64,000 bases of DNA from CAYOZN01 sp964408455. Its GTDB lineage: Bacteria; Planctomycetota; Phycisphaerae; UBA1845; UTPLA1. The notes beneath the pieces were generated by a model. It did not search any database. It saw only the letters and a program-made list of their open reading frames with translations, and was not told the DNA's origin. The DNA lies in the NCBI GenBank assembly GCA_964408455.1, contig CAYOZN010000015.1, positions 53,147-117,146 on the forward strand, read 5' to 3'. Made by a program: the position numbers and the translations under genes. Positions 51,230 through 58,312 of the stretch are shown here, piece after piece. The first letter of the stretch is position 1. Each line of letters begins with the position of its first letter.

Positions 51230-51925
51230 GCAATTCTCCTCGTTGTGAAAAATACCTGAGTTGGTCCGGCCAGTTCGCGACGCGCGACGCGGTCCCGGAA
51301 ACCGCTGCCTGGCCCCGCTCTCGATCCCTTCGAACGGGTCTCGAGACCGGACGAACCCGGACTCGACCGATAAGTCAGCTGCCCGCTTCCATCGGCAAGC
51401 GCCCCAGCAACGGTTTCGCGAAATTGTGCAAAGATCGCGCGAGTTTCAGCCGGAATTTACGCGGCGACGGGCGGGTGAACGGATGGTGCAACCGCAGTAC
51501 TTTGGCCGCTTTTCAGCATTGCGATCGCGGTCTTGCACGCGGCGTAATGCTGCCGATGCCGGTTGTTCGCAAGGCATCGCAGCACCGTTGCCAGCGTTGC
51601 GACACTGATCGAGGGGCGCGGATGCCGGGGGAAAAAAATTTTTGCATAACAATGCAGGAAGCGGCGGGCGGCCGAATGTGCACGGCGGAAGGTGCGGAGA
51701 ATCCAAGCGAGCGATAGTGGAAATCCCCTATTTCACACTACTGATATCGCGAATGAATCCGGCTACCGATTCTGCGCAGACACGCGCGCGGCGACTTCCT
51801 GGATCAGTCGCGTTGGCAGCAATGAAATGCTAAATGGTTTCACCCGTTCGTTCGTAGCGCACGAGCGGGGTGAACCGCGGCCTGCCGAAGGACCGGGAAC
51901 CCGCCGGTCCGTGGCGGAAAGCCGC
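51230..51925. other. intergenic stretch without a supported gene
   Basis: Nearly 700 bp with only short, non-protein-like frames on both strands. It includes a poly-A/poly-T point (GGGGGAAAAAAATTTTTGC) near 51630-51648 that may act as a bidirectional terminator. Promoter of the repeat protein is expected near 51240-51300. Confidence 0.5.
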
Positions 51926-52861
51926 TTACTCCTGCGCGAAATCCGCCACCGCCTGTACGAAGCGCCCCGGTTCCTCGTGCATCGGCAGGTGTCCGGAGTC
52001 TTCAAAGATTTCCAGCCGCGCGTTTGGCAGGTCTTCAGCAAGTGCCTCGCCCGTGGTCACCGGAAGAATCTCGTCGTACATCCCCCAGATGATGAGGGTG
52101 GGCGATGACACCCGCGCGGCCACAATTTCCGGTACCGGGGCCGAGCCCGCTTCTAGCAACCCGCGGAGCGCATCGGCGAGCCCTTCTGCCCGCAGCCGCT
52201 TCAGATATTCATCCACGAGTTCGTCCGTCACCACCGCGTCGTTCCAGGTGCTCTGCTCGAGGAAGCCGCGAACACCCGAGGGCGTCAGCGCCAACTGCTC
52301 CAGCGCGAACGCCAGCACATCCGACCAGCAGGCGGGCACCATAGGGCCAAGTGCCATGGGGGCGCCGGTGCCCGTGGCGGCGCGCCCGCCGTCCACCAGG
52401 ACCAGCCGCCGAACACGTTCCGGTCGCTCCTGCGCCAGCAGCATGGCCACCGCCCCGCCGTAGGAATGCCCCACGATGTGCGCCTGCTCGACGGCCAGCG
52501 CGTCCAATACCTGCTCCACCAGCAACATCTGTCCGACCAGCGTGTACGGCTCGCTCGAACTCGGCCGCTGCGTGTAACCGAAGCCATTCAGATCCAGCGC
52601 AATAACGTCAAAGGATGCTGACAGGCCGTCGGCCACATCGTTCCACGAGTAAGTCGAGCCGCCGAAGCCGTGGATCAGCACCAGCGGATCTCCCGTCCCC
52701 TGGCGCTCGACGTAAACGCTCCGGCCGTCAATCATTAGAAAATTCGCCGCCGGTAGCCGAGCCAGCACCAGATCGTACGGTTCGAGGCGGCTGCAACTGG
52801 CGGCAGACAGCAAGACCAGCAGCAGGCATGTCTGTCTCCGGAAGGCACGCAAAGCGCCCAT
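51926..52861 (-). CDS. alpha/beta hydrolase lipoprotein
   Basis: 311 residues from ATG 52861 (MGALRAFRRQTCLLLVLLSA), with AGGAG upstream and a lipobox (LSAASC). The fold motifs are PLVLIHGFGGSTYSWNDVAD (oxyanion HGFGG), DLNGFGYTQRPSS, the nucleophile elbow VGHSYGGAVAMLLAQ with Ser, WGMYDEILPV (acid) and EDSGHLPMHEEP (catalytic His). The enzyme is likely a broad carboxylesterase or haloalkane-type hydrolase on the outer membrane. Substrate unknown. Divergent from lpxA, with which it shares about 150 bp of promoter space. Confidence 0.85.
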   Translation of the reverse strand: MGALRAFRRQTCLLLVLLSAASCSRLEPYDLVLARLPAANFLMIDGRSVYVERQGTGDPLVLIHGFGGSTYSWNDVADGLSASFDVIALDLNGFGYTQRPSSSEPYTLVGQMLLVEQVLDALAVEQAHIVGHSYGGAVAMLLAQERPERVRRLVLVDGGRAATGTGAPMALGPMVPACWSDVLAFALEQLALTPSGVRGFLEQSTWNDAVVTDELVDEYLKRLRAEGLADALRGLLEAGSAPVPEIVAARVSSPTLIIWGMYDEILPVTTGEALAEDLPNARLEIFEDSGHLPMHEEPGRFVQAVADFAQE

Positions 52862-53011
52862 AAGCTCCTGCCTGTTCTCAAGCCGCCGTTGCCGAATAGA
52901 ATGCCGCTGTTTCGCCGCTGGCGCGCAGCACGCAGCCCGACGCGCGCGGCGAAGACGTCCGAATTGCAATCAGAATCTCCGGAAGTATAGAGGCTTAGCG
53001 CAGGAATTCTC

Positions 53012-53845
53012 ATGCCCATCCACCCCACCGCCATCATCGACCGACAGGCCCAGATCGCTTCCACCGCCGACATCGGCCCGTATGTCAATATCGAGGGCGC
53101 GGTGAAAATCGGCGAGCATGTGAAGGTCTATCCGAACGCCTACCTCTCCGGCTGGACCGAGATTGGCGATCGCTGTCAGATTCATCCCAACGCGATCGTT
53201 GGACATCTGCCGCAGGATTTTCACTTTTCCGGGGAGCGCTCCTACTGCAAAATCGGCGCCGGCACCATCATCCGCGAGTGCGCGTCCATTCACCGCGGCA
53301 CGCAGCCGGAATCGACGACCGTCGTGGGCGAGAACTGCTTCATCCTCGCCTATTCGCACATCGGTCACAACTGCGAAGTGGGCAACAACGTCAAGCTTTA
53401 CAACTGCGCGGCGCTCGCCGGACATGTGACCGTCGGCGACAACGTCATCATCAGCGGCTACGGCATGGTCCATCAGTTCGCGCGCATCGGCGAGTTCGTC
53501 ATGATCGGGGCATGCACGCTGGTATCGAAGGATATTCCGCCCTACATGAAGGCCTGGTACCAGTCGCAGATCGTGGGCTACAACGCGATCGGTCTGCGGC
53601 GTTCGGGGCAATTCACGCCGGCCGAAGTGCTCGAAGTGCGCAATGCATACAAGGCGATCTTCCGGTCGGAGCGACCGCTCTCCAGTTCGATCGAGGAGTT
53701 TGCGCCCGGTGTCAAAGAGCGCACTGGCCGGCGGATCGTTGAGTTCCTGCGCGGTCCGTCGAAGCTGGGTTGTGCCAGTGGTCTGCCCTCGGGCCGCGGT
53801 CAGGCCGATCGTCCGGCCGCCGCCGACAGCGGCGACGACGAATGA
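53012..53845 (+). CDS. lpxA: acyl-ACP--UDP-N-acetylglucosamine O-acyltransferase
   Basis: 277 residues. Left-handed beta-helix hexapeptide repeats run from residue 1 (IHPTAIIDRQAQIASTADIG). The LpxA-specific part includes CASIHRGTQPESTTVVGENC and AYSHIGHNCEVGNNV, with the catalytic His in the usual place. C-terminal helices show the family signature VGYNAIGLRRSGQF, followed by AIFRSERPLSSSIEEF. LpxA transfers a 3-hydroxyacyl chain to UDP-GlcNAc, the first step of lipid A, so the organism likely makes an LPS-type outer membrane. No other lpx gene is adjacent. Confidence 0.94.
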   Translation: MPIHPTAIIDRQAQIASTADIGPYVNIEGAVKIGEHVKVYPNAYLSGWTEIGDRCQIHPNAIVGHLPQDFHFSGERSYCKIGAGTIIRECASIHRGTQPESTTVVGENCFILAYSHIGHNCEVGNNVKLYNCAALAGHVTVGDNVIISGYGMVHQFARIGEFVMIGACTLVSKDIPPYMKAWYQSQIVGYNAIGLRRSGQFTPAEVLEVRNAYKAIFRSERPLSSSIEEFAPGVKERTGRRIVEFLRGPSKLGCASGLPSGRGQADRPAAADSGDDE

Positions 53846-53898
53846 AATTCGTCGGTCGATTCGATGATCCTCACTTGCCTCGAACTCCAATTTTTCCC

Positions 53899-55233
53899 TT
53901 AATCCCTCTCCTTCACGCTGACCTCGTCGACCCACAATTCGCCATCCAGCACCATCACGATCATGACCGCCGCGCTTCTGGCATTCGCCGGCACGTCGAA
54001 TGTTCTGGAATACGCCTTCCAGCCGGACGTCCCTGAGATCCGGGTAATGTCCACGTCCTCCAGCAGCGTCTCGCCGTTTTCGTCGTAGATGAAGAACTTG
54101 AAAAACGCATTCTTCACCTCGCGCCCCTTCAGCTTCGCGGAGACCTCCACCTTTCCGCCCGCCGGCAGGACATCGATGTTGTAGCGCATCACGTCCATCG
54201 GCATGCCGCCGGTCTTTTCAATTTTCAAGCACTTGCCGGTGGCGCCCTTCGCCTTCTCCACGGACACATCGGCGCGGCCCGAGTTATTCAGGATCAGCCA
54301 TCCCTCGGTTTCATCTTCAAAGTCGCCGTTGGCGACCAGATTCTCGACGGCGTCCTTTGCCGCCGTTTTCTTGCCGCTCTTTTTCTTTGCGCTGCCCCGC
54401 TTCTTTTCCGCAGTGTGGGCCTTACCCTTGTCGCCCTTACCACTGTCGGCCTTCACCCTGCCGGCGTTCTTTTCCAGCCATTTCAGTCCGGCGCGAACGT
54501 CGCCAAACACATTCCCGTGCCATCCGTGGCCGCCTTCATATTCCACCAGTTTTACGCCCGAGCCCGCGGCCTTGAGTGCCTTTCGCGCGGCTTTGGCGAA
54601 GCTCAGCCGGCAGACCTTGTCGTCCGGCGACTGGTACAGATAGAACGCGTGCCCCCTTGCGTGCTCCAGGTCAAGCTTCTTCGGATGAAACACCGACATC
54701 GCCACGAAGGAACCCGTGATCGGCGTCTTTTCGCGCAGGGCGGCCGCATAGGCCGCCGGCCCGCCGCTGGACCACGACAGCGTAAACACGCAACGCCCGT
54801 CCAGCTCGTGCTGCTTTTTCACGTCTTCGACCACCGCGTCAATGAATGCCTCGGTCGAAAACTTCATTCCGCTCCACGGGCTCCTTTCGGTCGGCCACAC
54901 GAGCTGCTGCGCCTGCTTCTCGTCCCACTTTGGCGCGACGAGTTGGGCCGCGAGCCATCCGTGCGGCACTGACTTATCGAAGACGCGCTTGACGAATGGA
55001 AGAAACTCGGCGCTGCCATCCCCGCCCGGAAGCACCAGCAGCAGCTTCCAGCCCATCCCCGGCGCCTTCTCTCCCTCGTGCGGGCCGATGAGAAAGTACC
55101 GCTTCAATTCATCCCCGGCTGCCCGCAGGTCCTGCGAGCCGACGTGGGCCACGTCCTCCTGTGCCCGCGACACCACATTGCCTCCGACGCAGACGAACAT
55201 TGCCGCAAGAATGAAGGGCCGGAATTCACGCAT
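53899..55233 (-). CDS. exported alpha/beta hydrolase with CBM-like C-terminal domain
   Basis: 444 residues from ATG 55233 (MREFRPFILAAMFVCVGGNV), with GGGAGG upstream; the frame upstream is the conserved element and not coding. Signal peptide, then a hydrolase domain with SWSSGGPAAYA (nucleophile), YQSPDDKVCRLSF (acid) and VEYEGGHGWHGNVF (His), as in dienelactone/phospholipase-type enzymes. A Lys/Ala-rich linker (KKRGSAKKKSGKKTAAK) joins a jelly-roll, CBM4/9-like domain (NGDFEDETEGWLILNNSGRA, DVLPAGGKVEVSAKLKGREV). It probably acts on extracellular esters or polysaccharide substituents. Confidence 0.82.
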   Translation of the reverse strand: MREFRPFILAAMFVCVGGNVVSRAQEDVAHVGSQDLRAAGDELKRYFLIGPHEGEKAPGMGWKLLLVLPGGDGSAEFLPFVKRVFDKSVPHGWLAAQLVAPKWDEKQAQQLVWPTERSPWSGMKFSTEAFIDAVVEDVKKQHELDGRCVFTLSWSSGGPAAYAAALREKTPITGSFVAMSVFHPKKLDLEHARGHAFYLYQSPDDKVCRLSFAKAARKALKAAGSGVKLVEYEGGHGWHGNVFGDVRAGLKWLEKNAGRVKADSGKGDKGKAHTAEKKRGSAKKKSGKKTAAKDAVENLVANGDFEDETEGWLILNNSGRADVSVEKAKGATGKCLKIEKTGGMPMDVMRYNIDVLPAGGKVEVSAKLKGREVKNAFFKFFIYDENGETLLEDVDITRISGTSGWKAYSRTFDVPANARSAAVMIVMVLDGELWVDEVSVKERD

Positions 55234-55327
55234 GTTTCTGCCTCCCGAGAATGGAACATCGGTGACGTCAACGAATCGGTCCGTGGCCACGTCCTTCCTG
55301 GCCGGGCGTTCACGAAGCCGGCGAACC

Positions 55328-55548
55328 AAAAAATTCTTCATGATTTTTCCCGCGGGCGTCGGGGGCATCGCATCGAAGACTCGCTTTCCGCGTCCGGGTG
55401 AGGCGCCTCACGGAAAAATACGTGAGGCAATCCGAGACAAACCGGGGCGCGCTGAGACGGGCGGTAGCCAACGTGACAGACAATGCCGCTCGCCACCGCA
55501 ACGCCACGACTGCCGCTCTACCCATTAGATGTGCTCACCGTTCCGTCA
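55328..55548 (-). promoter_or_regulatory. conserved non-coding element, copy B
   Basis: On the minus strand the blocks match copy A (6553-6755) in the same order: GGAAC (55540-55544), TAATGGGTAGA (55517-55527), GCGCGCCCCGGTTTGTCTCGG (55422-55452 region), the palindrome GTGAGGCGCCTCAC (55398-55411) and GGAAAAATCATGAAGAATTT (55328-55350). It lies upstream of the exported hydrolase gene, with about 95 bp to its start codon, so here it is well placed to be its promoter and 5' leader. Confidence 0.62.
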
Positions 55549-55622
55549 TGACGCCCGGTATCCCCCGAATCCGGGGAGTTCTCGAGGCTTCATCCGAAGT
55601 GGCATATACCAGCGATACTTTC

Positions 55623-55683
55623 AACGCCCCGCTGTCCGAACGTGCCTGATCCCGCCCTTTATTGGCCTTGCGGGGCGTTTTAT
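55623..55683. terminator. 10-bp inverted repeat, possible terminator
   Basis: AACGCCCCGC (55623-55632) and GCGGGGCGTT (55670-55679), followed by TTATT. The loop is long. It stands between copy B and the next gene at 55897, where the remaining 250 bp hold no supported gene. Confidence 0.4.
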
Positions 55684-55896
55684 TCGGGACTGGCGGCCAC
55701 GCAGGACCCTGGGACCGCAGAACTTTCCCAAATCCAACCGGCAGATGGAACGCGTCGCCCGTACTGACGTCCAACTGCCAGGCCACACCGCAGGGGGACG
55801 GGCACGGCCTGGAACTCTGCGGATTCCGGCAAACAATCTCAACCCGCCGCCTGGCCGGCGCGTATATTGGTCGGGGGCGCCATCAGGGAGAGCACT

Positions 55897-56475
55897 ATGG
55901 CCAAGTCGCTGAACCTGCTCCACAACGCCCGCATCGCGTCGCCGTGCCCGGCTCGCTGGGAAGAGATGAACGGCGACGACCGCGTTCGCTTCTGCGATCG
56001 CTGCGAGAAGCACGTATACAATCTCGTGGATATGGAGCCGGATGCCGCCGCCGCCCTGGTGCGGGAGAAGAATGGCGATCTGTGCGCCCGCGCCTATCAG
56101 CGCGCCGACGGGACGCTGCTGATGGGCAATTGTCCGGTTGGTCTGGCGGCGGTTCGGCGGCGGATTCGCTGGCTGATGGGCGGCATCGCGGCGGGGCTGG
56201 GGCTCGTCGTATCGGCGGGCGCGGCGCTGGGCATTCGGTTGCCTTCGCCGATTAACCGGAAGCTGAGCGGCATGGAGCCCTTCTCGCGTCTGGCCGCCTG
56301 GTTTGCACCGCCGCCTCCCGCGCCGGTTCCGATGCGCGGTCGAGTCATCATGGGTGATTTCGCGGCGCTGGGCTACGTCAGTCTGCCCAGCCCGCCGGAC
56401 GCCCCGTCCGATCCATCGACCGCCGGTAACGCCGCGCGGCAAGCGCCTGCATGTGAGCCGAACGCTGGTCAGTAG
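55897..56475 (+). CDS. conserved planctomycete-type protein with Cys-rich N-terminal domain
   Basis: 192 residues from ATG 55897. N-terminal module LLHNARIASPCPARWEEMNG, DDRVRFCDRCEKHVYNLVDM, AREKNGDLCARAYQRADGTL and GNCPVGL forms a Cys-rich pattern (CxxxWxxMxGDxxVRFCxxCxxxVYNL...LCxRxYxRxDGTxLxxxCPVGL). I recognise it from many planctomycetes and acidobacteria, without a known activity; a Zn or Fe-S site is plausible. A hydrophobic segment (WLMGGIAAGLGLVVSAGAAL) follows. The Pro-rich C-terminus is probably outside the cell. A close paralogue lies directly downstream. Confidence 0.75.
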   Translation: MAKSLNLLHNARIASPCPARWEEMNGDDRVRFCDRCEKHVYNLVDMEPDAAAALVREKNGDLCARAYQRADGTLLMGNCPVGLAAVRRRIRWLMGGIAAGLGLVVSAGAALGIRLPSPINRKLSGMEPFSRLAAWFAPPPPAPVPMRGRVIMGDFAALGYVSLPSPPDAPSDPSTAGNAARQAPACEPNAGQ

Positions 56476-56530
56476 ATTTGACTTCACAGACCGGTTCGGA
56501 CGCGGAAGCGTGTGGCCGGAGGACGTACAC

Positions 56531-57004
56531 GTGGCACGCACGATCAACCTGCTCGACAAGCCGCGCATCGCCTCGCCGTGCCCGGTCGGCTGGGACACGA
56601 TGGAGGGCAATGACCAGGTCCGATTCTGCCGCCAGTGCGAAAAGCACGTGTACAACGTCACCGCCATGACACCGGAAGAAGTCGGCGCGCTATACGAGAA
56701 AAACGGCGGCCTCTGCGTGCATGCATACCGCCGTGCGGACGGCACCATCCTGCTGGAGGATTGCCCGGTCGGCCTGGCGAGAGTGCGCCGGCGCGCGGCC
56801 CGCTTGTTGTGCGGCGTGGCCGCGACGATCGCCATCGTGAGCACCACCGGATCGCTGTTCGGCTGGCGACTGAATGGGCCGTGGAGTCGGAGGCTTACGT
56901 CGATGGAGCCGTTCTCGCGCATGGCAAACTGGGTCTATCCTCCCCCGCCGCCGCCGCCGCCGGTCTGGCTGGGCAGCCGGTCGGATGGCGTACTGGTACC
57001 TTGA
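56531..57004 (+). CDS. paralogue of the preceding Cys-rich-module protein
   Basis: 157 residues from GTG 56531, chosen for the GGAGG ribosome-binding site at 56518-56522. The frame back to 56303 overlaps the previous gene. It repeats the module: ARTINLLDKPRIASPCPVGW, NDQVRFCRQCEKHVYNVTAM, YEKNGGLCVHAYRRADGTIL and DCPVGL, then a hydrophobic segment (LLCGVAATIAIVSTTGSLFG) and an ending PPPPPPPPVWLGSRSDGVLV. Tandem duplication is evident. Products probably work in the membrane. Spacing to the first copy is 55 bp. Confidence 0.75.
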   Translation: MARTINLLDKPRIASPCPVGWDTMEGNDQVRFCRQCEKHVYNVTAMTPEEVGALYEKNGGLCVHAYRRADGTILLEDCPVGLARVRRRAARLLCGVAATIAIVSTTGSLFGWRLNGPWSRRLTSMEPFSRMANWVYPPPPPPPPVWLGSRSDGVLVP

Positions 57005-57060
57005 GCGGGCAGGGAGTTGCAGCGTGGAACAGCCGCCGGAAGGAAGTCCGGCGAGCGAGG

Positions 57061-57114
57061 GTGCGAGAAGGGATTCTCGCACCAGCGGCCGCAGGGATTC
57101 CCGCACCAGCGGCC
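57061..57114. repeat. direct repeat and hairpin upstream of the zinc-ribbon gene
   Basis: Two near-identical 21-base units 24 bp apart: GGGATTCTCGCACCAGCGGC (57070-57090) and GGGATTCCCGCACCAGCGGC (57094-57114). The first also pairs with GTGCGAGAA (57061-57069) to make a 9-bp hairpin (GTGCGAGAA/TTCTCGCAC). It could be a paired protein-binding site or leader structure ahead of the gene at 57199. Confidence 0.65.
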
Positions 57115-57198
57115 AGAACTGTAGACGTGCCCGCGTCGCCAGGCCACTGGTCCGAGTGACCAATTGCTTTTTGTGCAGGCGCCCGAAGGAGACGACAC

Positions 57199-57732
57199 AT
57201 GCTTCGCTTTGCCTTCGCCCAGTTCGTCGTGCTGCTTGCGATCCCTCTCCTGAACCATCGGGCATACCGGGGCACTTTCGTCCGGTATGTCGACGGCAAT
57301 CTCCACTATTTCAGCGATACGGCCTGGCCTTTGCTCGCATCCGATCTCGTGCAACTCTGCCTGCTGCCGGCCGCGCTCGCCCTGCTGCTGGCCAACATCG
57401 CCCATTTCCGCCGACCGCGGCGGCTGTTCGGCGGCCATGCCGGGGGCGCGCGCATGTTCGCCGCGGGTGTCGCCGCCGGGGCACTGACCATAGTCCTGGC
57501 ACTGCCTCTATCGCTGCTCACGTTGGACAACCTGGTGCCGGCGAAGTTCGTCGCCCCAGACTGGCTCGTCTTCCCCGTCGCTTCGCTCTTCGCCAACAGT
57601 CTCGTCCTCGCCTTCTGCCGGTCCACCCGGCCCGGTCTGTGCCCGAAGTGCGCCTACGATCTCCGCGCCTCGCTCGATGCCGGCCGCTGTCCGGAATGCG
57701 GCCTGGGCATGGCCGCGCTGATGGCGGGATGA
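57199..57732 (+). CDS. membrane protein with C-terminal zinc ribbon
   Basis: 177 residues, ATG 57199 with GGAGACGACAC in front. Four transmembrane segments (FAQFVVLLAIPLL, WPLLASDLVQLCLLPAALAL, MFAAGVAAGALTIVLALPLS, PDWLVFPVASLFANSLVLAF) are followed by the zinc ribbon CPKCAYDLRASLDAGRCPEC and G. This is the same ribbon as at 46790-47815. Function unknown; likely holds a metal to stabilise a small cytoplasmic domain. Confidence 0.72.
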   Translation: MLRFAFAQFVVLLAIPLLNHRAYRGTFVRYVDGNLHYFSDTAWPLLASDLVQLCLLPAALALLLANIAHFRRPRRLFGGHAGGARMFAAGVAAGALTIVLALPLSLLTLDNLVPAKFVAPDWLVFPVASLFANSLVLAFCRSTRPGLCPKCAYDLRASLDAGRCPECGLGMAALMAG

Positions 57733-57844
57733 GCACCGGGATTGAACCTGTCGCGGCACTCCCTTACCGTGCAAACAATGTGCGGCCGCGGGTTCGCCGT
57801 GGAGGCGGCTCCGGCATGTGCCTGCCTGCCGGGGAGTTTGGCGA

Positions 57845-58132
57845 ATGATCCGCTATCGGTGCGATGGCTGCGGCATCGACCTGGCTCGAGACGGCTCGAA
57901 CCACTTCATTCTCAAGATCGAGGCCTTTGCGGCGGCGGGCCGGCTGGAGATCACGCAGGAGGACCTCCAGCGCGACCACCAGGCCGAGATGCGCCGCCTC
58001 ATCGACGAACTGTCGAAACGCTCGATGGACGAGATAGAGGACCAGGTGTTTCGGCAGATGCGGTTTGACCTGTGCCCCGGCTGCCATCGGTCGTTTCTAA
58101 AGAGCCCGCTCCAAGGTCTGAGGCAGGCGTGA
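57845..58132 (+). CDS. conserved small protein with paired CxxC knuckles
   Basis: 95 residues from ATG 57845; the frame back to 57818 lacks a good start. MIRYRCDGCGIDLARDGSNH and FDLCPGCHRSFLKSPLQGLR are two CxxC sites that frame a helical middle (RDHQAEMRRLIDELSKRSMD, EIEDQVFRQMRFDLCPG). It fits a zinc-ribbon-type planctomycete protein of unknown role. Ends 50 bp before a strong terminator. Confidence 0.7.
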   Translation: MIRYRCDGCGIDLARDGSNHFILKIEAFAAAGRLEITQEDLQRDHQAEMRRLIDELSKRSMDEIEDQVFRQMRFDLCPGCHRSFLKSPLQGLRQA

Positions 58133-58180
58133 GCGGGCACGGCAGGCTTGCGGCAGTTTTCAATGGCCTGTGAACGTGAA

Positions 58181-58219
58181 AAGAACCGGGCGGATCGACG
58201 TGCGATCCGCCCGGTTCTT
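58181..58219. terminator. bidirectional terminator-like hairpin
   Basis: 17-bp perfect stem AAGAACCGGGCGGATCG (58181-58197) / CGATCCGCCCGGTTCTT (58203-58219), five-base loop, between convergent genes. CTTTGTTG follows. It can end both the plus gene at 57845 and the minus metalloprotease gene. Confidence 0.85.
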
Positions 58220-58312
58220 CTTTGTTGACTTACCCGCAGCCATGCCTTTTGCGGGCACCGCATGCCCTCGCTGTGCTCAGGCATGGTACCCTTCCACAGC
58301 ATCCGGCCCGGG

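Noticed and set aside
57730..57800. tRNA-like words on the minus strand (ACAGGTTCAATCCCGGT)
   Set aside because: The T-arm-like part is imperfect, and no acceptor stem, D-arm or proper anticodon loop pairs with it.
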